From the NCBI GenBank assembly GCA_964344215.1, contig CAYFMP010000008.1, positions 20,888-84,887 of the forward strand: a DNA stretch of 64,000 bases. The letters are read 5' to 3'. This DNA is from CAYFMP01 sp964344215. Lineage in GTDB: Bacteria; Pseudomonadota; Alphaproteobacteria; Rhodospirillales; Casp-alpha2. Under the pieces are notes generated by a model. It ran no database searches. It saw only the letters and a list, made by a program, of their open reading frames with translations, and was not told the origin of the DNA. The position numbers and the translations under genes are program-made. Shown in pieces: positions 53,801 to 62,121 of this stretch (position 1 is its first letter; each line of letters starts with the position of its first letter).

Positions 53801-54673
53801 TTAGAAATATGATATGGCGTGGCGCTGCAGAGGCGTCAGGTCGGGATAGCGCTCGATCAAATCCGCCACCGGAAACATCGGCGCTACGGTTTCGGGGCGC
53901 AGCGGTATGCGCGAACTGTAAAGGAAAAAGGCGGTGTAGCGGTCTCTCTCCGTTCCCGTTTTTCCGCGATGCCAGACCGAACACGGATCGGCAAACAATA
54001 CGGTGCCGGCCGGGCCGGTGCATTCGATCTGCAAATTTTCCGTCACTTGTCGGGTCATTTCCGAATCGGAGACACGGCTTCCATCAAACACTTCGAACCG
54101 GTGATTCTTGGTGGCGCGTGAGGGGATGTAGCAAAAAGGCCCATCGTTCGTTCCTACGTCCTCGATGTAAACGATGATTTTGACGATACGGGTATCTTCA
54201 CTGTCCAGGTGCCAATACCGGGTATGCAATTGAGTACGGTTGGCGACATCCCGGCGGATAGCCACTCCTGGGAACACAGCAGGTAGGCCGAAATAGTTTT
54301 CCATGATCGCCAGAAGGCGTTCGCTCAGTCCCCACTTCAGAATACCCGAGTTTTCCATGATCGCCCTCTCGGGCGCGTGGACGACGTATCCGTCCTCGCC
54401 TTCACAACTCTCGTTCCTCATCGGGGCGACAATGGATTTCAACGTTTCGAAAAGTTCCCGCGTGTCGGGGATGCCCATGGACTCAAGCTCGTCTATCGAC
54501 GAGGTATAAGCGCCCTCTGTCCTCAACCCATCGACGATTTTCGCCTCCGTCGGATCCATCTCCGGTAAGCGGGCGCGATGCAGGGCTCTTTGCCCGACCT
54601 GATTGGCCTGGCGCAACAGTCTCAGGCTCCGGTACCTGGCGGAACGTGTTGCCTTGTCCAGCAGACCAGTCAT
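53801..54673 (-). CDS. Phytanoyl-CoA-dioxygenase-like Fe(II)/2-oxoglutarate oxygenase
   Basis: 290 aa. The iron ligands are H155 and D157 (WHLDSED) and H235 (SVWHRGKTG), with R245 placed to bind 2-oxoglutarate. GPFCYIPSRATKNH is also typical of PhyH proteins. In glycan loci such enzymes can hydroxylate lipids or sugars, but the target here is unknown. It converges with the SGNH-like gene, leaving only 17 bases between, and is the last gene of the 58394-53801 minus unit. Confidence 0.85.
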   Translation of the reverse strand: MTGLLDKATRSARYRSLRLLRQANQVGQRALHRARLPEMDPTEAKIVDGLRTEGAYTSSIDELESMGIPDTRELFETLKSIVAPMRNESCEGEDGYVVHAPERAIMENSGILKWGLSERLLAIMENYFGLPAVFPGVAIRRDVANRTQLHTRYWHLDSEDTRIVKIIVYIEDVGTNDGPFCYIPSRATKNHRFEVFDGSRVSDSEMTRQVTENLQIECTGPAGTVLFADPCSVWHRGKTGTERDRYTAFFLYSSRIPLRPETVAPMFPVADLIERYPDLTPLQRHAISYF

Positions 54674-54770
54674 GAAAGGGCCTCATCGTGCGGAACGAAA
54701 GAAATTCGGACGCCGTTCATCCAGCGTACTCCAGTTTTCCAACCCGGCAAGTTCAATTACTCGGGCGGGC

Positions 54771-56057
54771 CTAAATGTCCTTGATCATCGGAGATGGCAA
54801 TGGGACAAGGAACTTTCCGCCGGTTGCACAGTATTCGGCGTTTCCTTTGGCGATGGCGTCGATGTAGCGCCAAGCGAACACAACCGTTAGGGCCGGCCGT
54901 TCGACAAGCAATTGATCGGACCGGTAGACCGGAATTTCGTATCCGGGTCCGACCAGGGTCGACTCCTTGTTAGGGTCGTCATCAACCAGAAAATCGATTC
55001 TTTCTGTTAAATCCAGTTGCTCCAACAGTGTCGTCGTTCCAACGGAAACCCCATATCCGGCAACCCCACTGCCAGCCTGCCGCGCGTCGTCGACATGTTT
55101 GTGAACTGCTGTCCGGACATCTCCGATGCGGTGGGTAAAGCCGTTGAAATAGGATTTCCGATCGCAACCGAGGCGTTCCTCTCTGGCCACATGGCCAGCG
55201 ACGCTCTCCGCTACCGGCCGTCCGCCATCCTCGGTTTGCACGTACACCCGGACGGAGCCGCCCTTGATGGGAACATGTTCGATGTCGAACAGCGAAAGAC
55301 CGAAACGCGGAAGCGTGCGCTCGAATGGAGTCACATTCATATACGACAGGTGTTCATGATAGATCGTATCGAGCAAAAGGTTTTCGGTGACATCGAGGCC
55401 GTACTGAGTTTCGAACACGAATGCGCCGTCGTCGGCCAACAGGATTCTGACCGCGTCAAACAATCCGGCCAGGTTGTCGATATTGGCAATAACGTTGTTG
55501 GCAACCAGAAGATCGGCTTCCCCTTCACGGTCGCGAATACGCTGAGCCAGGTCGCTATCGAAAAATTCCGGATAGGTGATGATGCCGCCGGCGGTGGCTT
55601 GCTCGGCGATGGCTTGGGCCGGGTCGATACCGGTTACCCTCATTCCGGCCGCTTGAAACGCTCGCAAGTAAGTCCCGTCGTTGCTCCCGAACTCGACAAT
55701 GTGGCCGCCTTTGGGTAGTTCCAGGCGGTCCACCAGGTGATCAGCGGCGTTGACAAAATGCTGCGGCAGCCCAAGGCTGAGGCTCGTCGTATACGCGTAC
55801 TCGCGGTATTGAAGTTCGGGATCGCCGATATACACAATCTGCAAAAGGGTGCAATCCCGGCACAAATGCAGAGGCATCGGAACGGCCTCGCGGTAAGCGG
55901 GATGGTTGTGATCGGCGCCGGGAATCCGAAAATTCGGCGTGGCGACGGGAATGGGCGCCAGTTCGACTACTTCATCCAATTTTTCCGACCCGCACAGCCG
56001 GCACGTTTCCCGCTTATACCACAAGGGGGACTCGGGCGTGGACGGTGGGATGGACAT
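54771..56057 (-). CDS. Zinc-binding sugar C-methyltransferase-like protein
   Basis: 428 aa in three parts. The N-terminal zinc motif has CRLCG at about 19-23 and CRDC near 67, a central SAM domain has VEFGSNDGTYLRAF, and the C-terminal Rossmann-like domain holds VAGYGVSVGTTTLL. This is the plan of NovU/TylCIII-type enzymes that C-methylate keto-sugars. The ATG at 56057 follows GAGGT by five bases on the minus strand and is preferred over the in-frame start at 56072. It lies downstream of an oxidoreductase gene that could make the keto group. Confidence 0.85.
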   Translation of the reverse strand: MSIPPSTPESPLWYKRETCRLCGSEKLDEVVELAPIPVATPNFRIPGADHNHPAYREAVPMPLHLCRDCTLLQIVYIGDPELQYREYAYTTSLSLGLPQHFVNAADHLVDRLELPKGGHIVEFGSNDGTYLRAFQAAGMRVTGIDPAQAIAEQATAGGIITYPEFFDSDLAQRIRDREGEADLLVANNVIANIDNLAGLFDAVRILLADDGAFVFETQYGLDVTENLLLDTIYHEHLSYMNVTPFERTLPRFGLSLFDIEHVPIKGGSVRVYVQTEDGGRPVAESVAGHVAREERLGCDRKSYFNGFTHRIGDVRTAVHKHVDDARQAGSGVAGYGVSVGTTTLLEQLDLTERIDFLVDDDPNKESTLVGPGYEIPVYRSDQLLVERPALTVVFAWRYIDAIAKGNAEYCATGGKFLVPLPSPMIKDI

Positions 56058-56108
56058 CGTGACCTCGATCATCAGAAAATGTCGTGCTGAGCACCAGTGC
56101 GAAGAGGT

Positions 56109-56154
56109 TGGATAAAATCAAAACCAATAGAATTTATCCAGCGCTTTCTGGATA
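56109..56154. repeat. Two overlapping inverted repeats sharing TATCCA
   Basis: TGGATAAA (56109-56116) pairs with TTTATCCA (56133-56140). TATCCAG (56135-56141) pairs also with CTGGATA (56148-56154). The two hairpins use the same central arm, so only one can form at a time in RNA. The block lies in the 110-base gap between the oxidoreductase and C-methyltransferase genes. A paired operator or a switch-like leader is possible. No T tract follows. Confidence 0.5.
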
Positions 56155-56167
56155 CAAACCCGCCCGA

Positions 56168-57247
56168 TCAAGCCTTCGAGAGATCACGCCAGATCTCTTC
56201 GGCAAGCGCGGTGTCCTCGATCGCGTCGCGGCCGGTTGCCGGAAATTCAGAGCCGGTTTGAAGCATCGTCACGAATTGTACGGCTTGGCGGCGAAACGCC
56301 CAGTCGGGAGGCGGACTCGCTTGTTCGTCGGCCGGCGCACCATCAACCGTTTCAAGCGCCTCAAGCGTCATATCGGCAATCGCCCCATCCAGGAACGGCG
56401 GTGGCAGCCGCAACGTCATTCGGCCCTCGGCGAAAACGAAATGCACGCCCTCCGACCAATTGGGTCCCTCATCCTCCTCGCAAGTCAGATGGATCGGCAC
56501 ACGGTCCGCCGAAAGAACAATGGACAGGACCGGCATTGGATTTTGCGTGGCGCCGCAAAACTCCAGGTCGCCGAGAAGAAAGCGCAGCAGATTCAATCCA
56601 TGCACATGGACGTTGAGAAATTGGGCATAAGGCTCAGCGTGGGTCTCGTCCATCCAATCCGGTGCGATCGGCCAGGTTTCCAAACCCGCCGGCCTCGGTT
56701 CCTCTGTCATCATGAATCCGTCCGGCGGCCGCTGGTCGTCCCCCGCCCGGCTCCAGGCTTGAACCAGCTTCAGCGGGCCGAGATCGGTCGATTCCATCAT
56801 ATCGCGAAGGACAAGACGTGCTTTTACCACCCCCGGGTCGTGGCATTTCATATACCCGACGCAAAGAGGGACACCCCCATCCTCCGCCAACCGCACGAGT
56901 TCGCGCGCCTGGTCCGATGTATGGGCCATCGGTTTTTCGGCAAGCACCGGCTTGCCTTGGAGAAGGGCGTCCCGGACGATTGGTCCCGTGGCCGGGCGGT
57001 TGGTTACGACGACGACGGCATCGATGTCCGGATCGGCGACGAGGGAAAGATGATCATCATGAACACGGGAAATTTGCCAGCGCTCGGCGACTTGAGCCAA
57101 CAGGTTCGGCCGCAGGTCCGAAATGGCCGCGATTTCGCAGCCCGGCGCTTCGGACAGCGGCGCGATGTGGCAGTACTGGCTGACTTGTCCCGCGCCGACA
57201 ATACCGATGCGGACAGGTTTGCCAAGGTGCAAATTTTCAGTACTCAT
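56168..57247 (-). CDS. Gfo/Idh/MocA-family oxidoreductase
   Basis: 359 aa. RIGIVGAGQVSQYCHIAPL gives the Rossmann glycine motif near residues 15-20, and LAEKPMAHT gives the EKP motif around 98. The C-terminal beta-sheet domain is present, with CVGYMKCHDPGV in the usual substrate region. It probably interconverts a hydroxyl and a ketone on a nucleotide sugar, perhaps to prepare it for the C-methyltransferase encoded downstream. The start shares one base with the stop of the upstream gene (TGATG). Confidence 0.86.
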   Translation of the reverse strand: MSTENLHLGKPVRIGIVGAGQVSQYCHIAPLSEAPGCEIAAISDLRPNLLAQVAERWQISRVHDDHLSLVADPDIDAVVVVTNRPATGPIVRDALLQGKPVLAEKPMAHTSDQARELVRLAEDGGVPLCVGYMKCHDPGVVKARLVLRDMMESTDLGPLKLVQAWSRAGDDQRPPDGFMMTEEPRPAGLETWPIAPDWMDETHAEPYAQFLNVHVHGLNLLRFLLGDLEFCGATQNPMPVLSIVLSADRVPIHLTCEEDEGPNWSEGVHFVFAEGRMTLRLPPPFLDGAIADMTLEALETVDGAPADEQASPPPDWAFRRQAVQFVTMLQTGSEFPATGRDAIEDTALAEEIWRDLSKA

Positions 57248-57762
57248 CAGTCAAATCCATAGAGCCCGACCGTGTGTATGCCCAATCCCTTTTTACCCCG
57301 CTTAATTCGCTCAACATTCAAGCGGCCGATTGCAGTCAGTTCATATGAGTCGTCGGGTTTTTTCTCTACCTGAGCGGATCGAACCAGCAAATCCACGCGT
57401 TCGGTAAACTCCCGAAGCGAGGTTTGCCGAACCGCAACCTCTATGGGGGCCATTCCACCGCATTTTGCCAGGTTGCAGGCGATGAGGCAGGTAACCGACT
57501 TTGCAACCGCGCCCTGAACGATCCACAGCAACATGAAAAATAAGCCGTAAGCCGCCGTCGCGTGCCATATTTGCAACGCCGGCCAATAGGCTGTTCCCAA
57601 ACCCAAACACACCGCGTAAACACAAACCGCAGTTCCAAATACTCGAACGACAGCGGACGACGGCCAAGGCGATCTGACGGCAAGCGGAACGACGAGGAAA
57701 AGAACCGCAAACCCGGCAACGCCCGGGAGGAAGGTATCCACAAAGATGCCAAACGCATTCAC
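57247..57762 (-). CDS. Small membrane protein with C-terminal winged-helix-like tail
   Basis: 171 aa of unknown function. Three hydrophobic segments lie at about 12-29, 38-56 and 62-90. The cytoplasmic tail (about 105-171) has RVDLLVRSAQVEKK, then YELTAIGRLNVER, a pattern like a winged-helix recognition helix and wing. GTG at 57762 is chosen because it overlaps the previous stop as GTGA. The open frame upstream lies inside the neighbouring gene. It resembles the 57759-58394 product in its layout. Confidence 0.65.
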   Translation of the reverse strand: MNAFGIFVDTFLPGVAGFAVLFLVVPLAVRSPWPSSAVVRVFGTAVCVYAVCLGLGTAYWPALQIWHATAAYGLFFMLLWIVQGAVAKSVTCLIACNLAKCGGMAPIEVAVRQTSLREFTERVDLLVRSAQVEKKPDDSYELTAIGRLNVERIKRGKKGLGIHTVGLYGFD

Positions 57763-58394
57763 GATTTGGGTTTCAACGGCGTTGGATGCGCGCCGCCATC
57801 GTTCAACGCATCGGCCCTTCCGACTCCGAAATACGCCATGGAGACTCGGGCAACCCAGGCAATCAATCTTCCGCGCGGGGTTAAAACCAAATCCGTGTCC
57901 ACCTGACGGGCAACGCCGAGGTACTTCAGAAGGCTCAGTCTGTTCAATATGAAATTTTCGAAACCGGCGCCTTCGCCGTATATGGTGAGCCACTGGTCCA
58001 TGGTAAGGGCGGTGTCTGCACGGTCGATATCCAGGAGCATTCTGACCGTAAAACCCCAAGCGAACAGGCTGATTACTTGGTGCGCGCCGATGGCCGCACA
58101 CAACAAGACGGCAACGCCCGCCACCAAATCAACAGCAAAAACCTCGGCAGAATTTTGCGAACCGTTCGTGGCCACGGATACCGCAATCCACAGAACGCAT
58201 GCCAATCCAAATGCAACACGAAGCCGCGGTCCCGGTTCCCTAGGGGCGGACGCGATTCGGCCGAGTAGAGCAAACAAGGGCAACAAAAGTAATCCGAACA
58301 GGATTGCCCAGGCGATCGAGGGAGGGGGAATAAGTTCGGACAATTTGCTATTTTGCTTTCTTGGAATGGGGTCGTACGGATCTGCATCGTCCAT
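57759..58394 (-). CDS. Small membrane protein with C-terminal winged-helix-like tail
   Basis: 211 aa of unknown function. About four hydrophobic segments (26-46, 59-76, 84-104, 106-122) precede a soluble tail with FILNRLSLLKYLGVAR and LVLTPRGRLIAWVAR. The L-T-x-x-G-R-L motif is shared with its partner at 57247-57762, and both tails align over about 30 residues. The pair may form a membrane complex. It is the first gene of this minus unit and is divergent from the GT2 gene at 58552. Confidence 0.65.
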   Translation of the reverse strand: MDDADPYDPIPRKQNSKLSELIPPPSIAWAILFGLLLLPLFALLGRIASAPREPGPRLRVAFGLACVLWIAVSVATNGSQNSAEVFAVDLVAGVAVLLCAAIGAHQVISLFAWGFTVRMLLDIDRADTALTMDQWLTIYGEGAGFENFILNRLSLLKYLGVARQVDTDLVLTPRGRLIAWVARVSMAYFGVGRADALNDGGAHPTPLKPKS

Positions 58395-58551
58395 AACGAT
58401 TCTTGACCGATCCTAGGTGCGGGCAGAAGAATCGATTTTGGAATATTGTCGGGTATTGGAACATTTTTGCGCCTTGTATTGAAGGGCCGACATGGGTTAT
58501 TGGGGGACGGCCATCTGCATGGATTTGATCGTGAATTGAGGGAAGTATTCT
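58395..58551. promoter_or_regulatory. Divergent intergenic region
   Basis: 157 bases between the divergent membrane-protein and GT2 genes. It should hold both promoters, but I see no clear -35/-10 pair. A good ribosome binding site, GAGGGA, lies about nine bases before the TTG start at 58552. Confidence 0.4.
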
Positions 58552-59250
58552 TTGTCATCGCACGAATACGAATTATGCGTGATCGTACCTGCAAATAACG
58601 AAGAGGCGAGCATCGAGCAAACCGTAAATTCGATACTGGAGATCGCTAAAGACAACGATTTAGGCCTACAGCTGATTTTGATCGATGATGGAAGCGCCGA
58701 CCGGACGGGGGAACTCATGGAGCAGGTGGCGGCGGGTGTATCCAGCGCCACCGTTGTGCACCAACCCGCTGTGAAGGGTTTAACCGAGGCCTTCCGGGAA
58801 GGCACTCGACGGGTGTCGGCCCCCTATCTGACGCTTGTTCCCGGCAACGCATCCTATGCGGAACAAGGGCTGCGGAACTTCTTTGAATCAATCGGCAGAG
58901 CCGAGTTGGTGATCGGCTACAGGGAAAACCAGCAACAAGCCCGCACACAGACACGTTTTTTTCTTTCGTTTGTTTTCACGTGTATCGTGTCGATTCTGTT
59001 TGGAGGACGCTTGAGGGATTACCACGGGCTGGTGGCATACCCGGTCGAAAAATTGAAGCAGATCTCGATTCGAGCAAATGGGCCGGCGTTTCAGATAGAA
59101 GCCCTGGTTAGGGTTTTGAGGTTGCGCCCTAGCCTGGCGCAGGTGCCGGTGTCGCTTAATCGTCAAACCAAAACAAGCAGCAAGTCGCTGCGATGGAAAA
59201 CATTTTTCCAGCTCGCCCGAACCATGGCCGATCTTTTGATCCGGCGCTGA
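58552..59250 (+). CDS. GT2-family glycosyltransferase, DPM1-like
   Basis: 232 aa. YELCVIVPANNEEASIEQTV opens a GT2 domain and LIDDGSADRTGEL follows. The DxD region is weak (LTLVPGNASY occupies the usual DAD place), so the metal site may be altered and activity uncertain. A hydrophobic segment lies at about 142-158. No C-terminal pair of helices is seen, unlike the GtrB-like enzymes elsewhere in the window. The start is TTG with a strong ribosome binding site. It converges with the following methyltransferase gene (15 bases apart). Confidence 0.75.
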   Translation: MSSHEYELCVIVPANNEEASIEQTVNSILEIAKDNDLGLQLILIDDGSADRTGELMEQVAAGVSSATVVHQPAVKGLTEAFREGTRRVSAPYLTLVPGNASYAEQGLRNFFESIGRAELVIGYRENQQQARTQTRFFLSFVFTCIVSILFGGRLRDYHGLVAYPVEKLKQISIRANGPAFQIEALVRVLRLRPSLAQVPVSLNRQTKTSSKSLRWKTFFQLARTMADLLIRR

Positions 59251-59265
59251 ATAACAATCCTGGAA

Positions 59266-60474
59266 TTACGTTGGTTTCTCCAATGCCGCCAAGCCCTTCC
59301 AAATGTCGGCCGGCCCACAAACCGAGATCACGCGGACGTCCGGATGGTTGGGGCGAAAGTGCCGAGATACATTTTTCTCGTTCTCGTTATTGACCGCCAA
59401 GAGACAAATCGTTTTCCCATCCGAAAGCTGATCAGGCCCTTTTATCGGAATATTGCAGCCTGGAATAAAAAGACCGTGCCGTTCCGCTTGGTCATCGATC
59501 GCCACATCGATCAAGGATCCCAATCCCAGGAAATTGCAAGCCGCCACCGCTCTTACTCCGGCCCCATAGATGGCAACCCGCCAACCCCCGGATCGATATG
59601 CCGTCAGAGTCGTGTGCATACGCTCCTTATATTCTTCCAGTTGATTGGCATACCCATCGGCGGCTGCCAATTCATCGGGGTCAATGCCAAAAGGTTCGAT
59701 GGCGGAGTCTTTTCGCTCGGCCCGCACCGCCAGGCAGCCACCTGAAAAGTCGTACCACGCTGTATCTATCGGTGCGAATCCTGCACCTTCCATAAGACGG
59801 CGAAGCGTCTTATCAGTAAAATAGGAAACGTGCTCCTCCCATAGCGTCGTGCAATCGCCGAGATCTTGCGAGGGGCCGAAATCGGGGACATCGACGAATA
59901 TCCGCCCGCCCGGCGACAGCAAGCGGTCGACCGCGTTTAGAAACGCTCGCGGATCGTGGACATGTTCCAAAACCTGTCGGAACACGACTAAATCAAACGT
60001 ACCGTGCTCGGCGATGATAGTTTCAGCCAGGGCCTCGTTCAGGAAGGCTTCATAGATTGGGATACCACTGTCGCGGGCCCGGCCCCCGGACACGGGGTTG
60101 GGCTCGACCCCGACGCAGCGTTCGAGCCCGTTTTCAACAAGCAGGTTGAGAAAGCGTCCGTCGTTGGCGCCGATCTCACAGGCGCTGGACGGAATCCCAT
60201 CTGAGTAAATCAAGTCGATTTCCGCTGAAAGGTGCGGTTCGGCCTTCCAGGAAGAAAAGTTGAAGTTATAGCTCTTGTATAGAAACTCAGGATCAATCGG
60301 GTTTATCACCTGAACGAGACCGCAGGTTCTGCACAAATGAAGCGCCAAGGGAAACGTTTCGGTCTTTTGCCGGGGATCTTTGAGCAATCGATGGGCCACG
60401 GGTTGATGTCCGAAATCGACCAGGGGTTCCAAGTCGGCTGAATCGCATAGACGGCAACTGGAATCCGACGTCAT
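59266..60474 (-). CDS. Zinc-binding sugar C-methyltransferase-like protein
   Basis: 402 aa. Zinc ligands CRLCDS near residues 7-12 and CRTCG near 48, a central SAM domain with ACEIGANDGRFLNLL, VVFRQVLEHVHDP, and the C-terminal Rossmann-like domain VAIYGAGVRAVAACN. This is the same three-part plan as the product of 54771-56057, but the two are divergent in sequence. C-methylation of a keto-sugar is the likely role. The start overlaps the WbuC-family gene stop as ATGA. Confidence 0.87.
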   Translation of the reverse strand: MTSDSSCRLCDSADLEPLVDFGHQPVAHRLLKDPRQKTETFPLALHLCRTCGLVQVINPIDPEFLYKSYNFNFSSWKAEPHLSAEIDLIYSDGIPSSACEIGANDGRFLNLLVENGLERCVGVEPNPVSGGRARDSGIPIYEAFLNEALAETIIAEHGTFDLVVFRQVLEHVHDPRAFLNAVDRLLSPGGRIFVDVPDFGPSQDLGDCTTLWEEHVSYFTDKTLRRLMEGAGFAPIDTAWYDFSGGCLAVRAERKDSAIEPFGIDPDELAAADGYANQLEEYKERMHTTLTAYRSGGWRVAIYGAGVRAVAACNFLGLGSLIDVAIDDQAERHGLFIPGCNIPIKGPDQLSDGKTICLLAVNNENEKNVSRHFRPNHPDVRVISVCGPADIWKGLAALEKPT

Positions 60475-61037
60475 GAAAGCACCTCGCCGGCACGCTCCTT
60501 CAACCAGGCGAGGGCCGAGAGGTCATCCGCGCCATCCGGCGCCCAGTTCGGAAAGACCGTTGTTTCAGGGTTAAATGGACCCGCGGCGACTTCATGGAAC
60601 AACAGCCATTCGCTGTCGATCAGCAAGGAATGATAGGTCATCCGGGGCAGGCGGTAGTAATACGGACTTGTGGTGCCGGGTTGGCCCGGCGATGTCAGAG
60701 GAATCACCTGCTCGACGTTTCCGTCGGGGTCGAAAATCAGGGCTCGAACCCGGCCCTCCAACACTTGAAACGATTCGTCGCCGTTTCCATGGGCATGGGG
60801 GCGAACGTAAACGGACGCGTGGTGGGCAATCAGCATTTCATGGACCGCGGCATCGGTGTCATGGTGGAGGCATAACCGCGCTCGCCTGCGCGGGTTCGAA
60901 TCGGCCGCCGATTTGACGAAATCGATGTCCTCTTGACTAATCATCCGCACGTCCCCGGTACGGTAGTAAACCTCCGGGCTTTCTTCGCGTGTATTTTGGG
61001 GTTGGCGGACGGTTCGTTTAATCTTATCAAGCGCCAT
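60471..61037 (-). CDS. WbuC-family cupin-fold metalloprotein
   Basis: 188 aa. MISQEDIDFVKSAADSNPRR and RARLCLHHDTDAAVHEMLIA match the WbuC family. HHASVYVRPHAH and GDESFQVLEGRV carry the cupin metal-binding histidines and glutamate. WbuC genes occur in many O-antigen loci, but their reaction is not settled. The first 30 residues precede the family start, and an in-frame ATG at residue 32 would begin exactly at the family N-terminus. It is divergent from the kinase gene at 61093. Confidence 0.85.
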   Translation of the reverse strand: MALDKIKRTVRQPQNTREESPEVYYRTGDVRMISQEDIDFVKSAADSNPRRRARLCLHHDTDAAVHEMLIAHHASVYVRPHAHGNGDESFQVLEGRVRALIFDPDGNVEQVIPLTSPGQPGTTSPYYYRLPRMTYHSLLIDSEWLLFHEVAAGPFNPETTVFPNWAPDGADDLSALAWLKERAGEVLS

Positions 61038-61092
61038 GCTACGATTCTAAATTCGCTTCGAAAAAGAAAACTTTCAGACCATTCGAGCAATT
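61038..61092. promoter_or_regulatory. Short divergent region between cupin and kinase genes
   Basis: 55 bases, AT-rich. It holds a possible minus-strand -10 box TAGAAT (61049-61044) but no good -35 box. Promoters for both sides would have to overlap here or lie inside the genes. Confidence 0.35.
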
Positions 61093-62121
61093 ATGCCTGC
61101 TTCTAGATTGAGTTTTGAGGAAGTAAACGAACTAGCGCGTCTTTTAACGCCCTCGAATGTGCTGGAAGTCTTAGCCCTCAGCGGCGGTGCTAACAATAGC
61201 ATATTCCGGGTCGAGGCGGAAAACGGGCGCTATGCACTGAAACTCTACCTCGATACGCCCGAAGACGATCGCAATCGGTTTTTCAACGAGGTTTCCGCGC
61301 TTCGGTTTTTCGCCGACAGCGGCATCGGTAACGTGCCCAGGTTGGCAGCCGCCGACGAAGATGCGAAAGCCGCGCTGCTTGAGTGGATCGACGGGGACAC
61401 ACCCGCCGACGCCACCGAGGAGACCGTTCGCGCCATGGCCGGGTTCGTCGAAACATTGAAGACGTTGTCGGCCCGACCCGAGTCCGGCAGCATCGGAAAC
61501 GCCGTCGAGGCATGCCTGTCCGGTGCCGAAATCGATCGCCAGTTGAATTTCCGCAAATCCGCGTTGATGGATCGGGAGGTTCCCGACGCGCCGGCCGATT
61601 TTATCGAAAGCCAATTGGCGCCGGTAATGGATCGGCGCCTTGCCGACGCCAAGGCGGCCATGGGGGCGGGCTGGGATACCGGCCTGCGGCGGGAGCACCA
61701 GGTTCTCTCCCCTTCGGATTTCGGCCTGCATAATGCCATCCGAAAGCCAACGGGAGGCATCGTTTTCGTCGATTTCGAATACTTCGGCTGGGACGACCCG
61801 GTCAAGCTTCTGGCCGATACCTGGTGGCATCCCGGGATGAACCTGCCGGAAACCCTGAGTAATGATTTCCTTGCCGCCGGCATGCCATTGTTCGATTCCG
61901 ACCCGCACTTCAACACCAGACTTCGGGTCTTCCTGCCGCTTTACGGGTTGCGATGGATTTTCATCGTTTTGGCGGACTTTCTGCCGGGCCGCTGGCGACG
62001 GCGGCAAGCGGCGGGAGAAACCAACTCGTGGGAGGCCGTAAAAAAACGGCAACTCGACAAGGCGAAAATCCTCTTGCACCGAATTGAACATCATGATTTT
62101 TCATGGGCGCCTACAGCATAG
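61093..62121 (+). CDS. APH-family phosphotransferase (sugar or choline kinase-like)
   Basis: 342 aa. LALSGGANNSIFRVEAENGR with the following YALKLYL is the nucleotide-binding lobe. The catalytic loop reads SPSDFGLHNA, with serine where HxD kinases usually have histidine, a form I associate with APH-like proteins of glycan loci. The metal aspartate is in VFVDFEYFGWDDP. It probably phosphorylates a free sugar or small alcohol. The substrate is unknown. It overlaps the transketolase subunit gene by 19 bases if the latter starts at 62103. Confidence 0.8.
   Translation: MPASRLSFEEVNELARLLTPSNVLEVLALSGGANNSIFRVEAENGRYALKLYLDTPEDDRNRFFNEVSALRFFADSGIGNVPRLAAADEDAKAALLEWIDGDTPADATEETVRAMAGFVETLKTLSARPESGSIGNAVEACLSGAEIDRQLNFRKSALMDREVPDAPADFIESQLAPVMDRRLADAKAAMGAGWDTGLRREHQVLSPSDFGLHNAIRKPTGGIVFVDFEYFGWDDPVKLLADTWWHPGMNLPETLSNDFLAAGMPLFDSDPHFNTRLRVFLPLYGLRWIFIVLADFLPGRWRRRQAAGETNSWEAVKKRQLDKAKILLHRIEHHDFSWAPTA

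Noticed and set aside
56084..57262. Plus-strand open frame of about 390 codons
   Set aside because: Antisense shadow of the Gfo/Idh/MocA gene, whose EKP and Rossmann motifs are intact.
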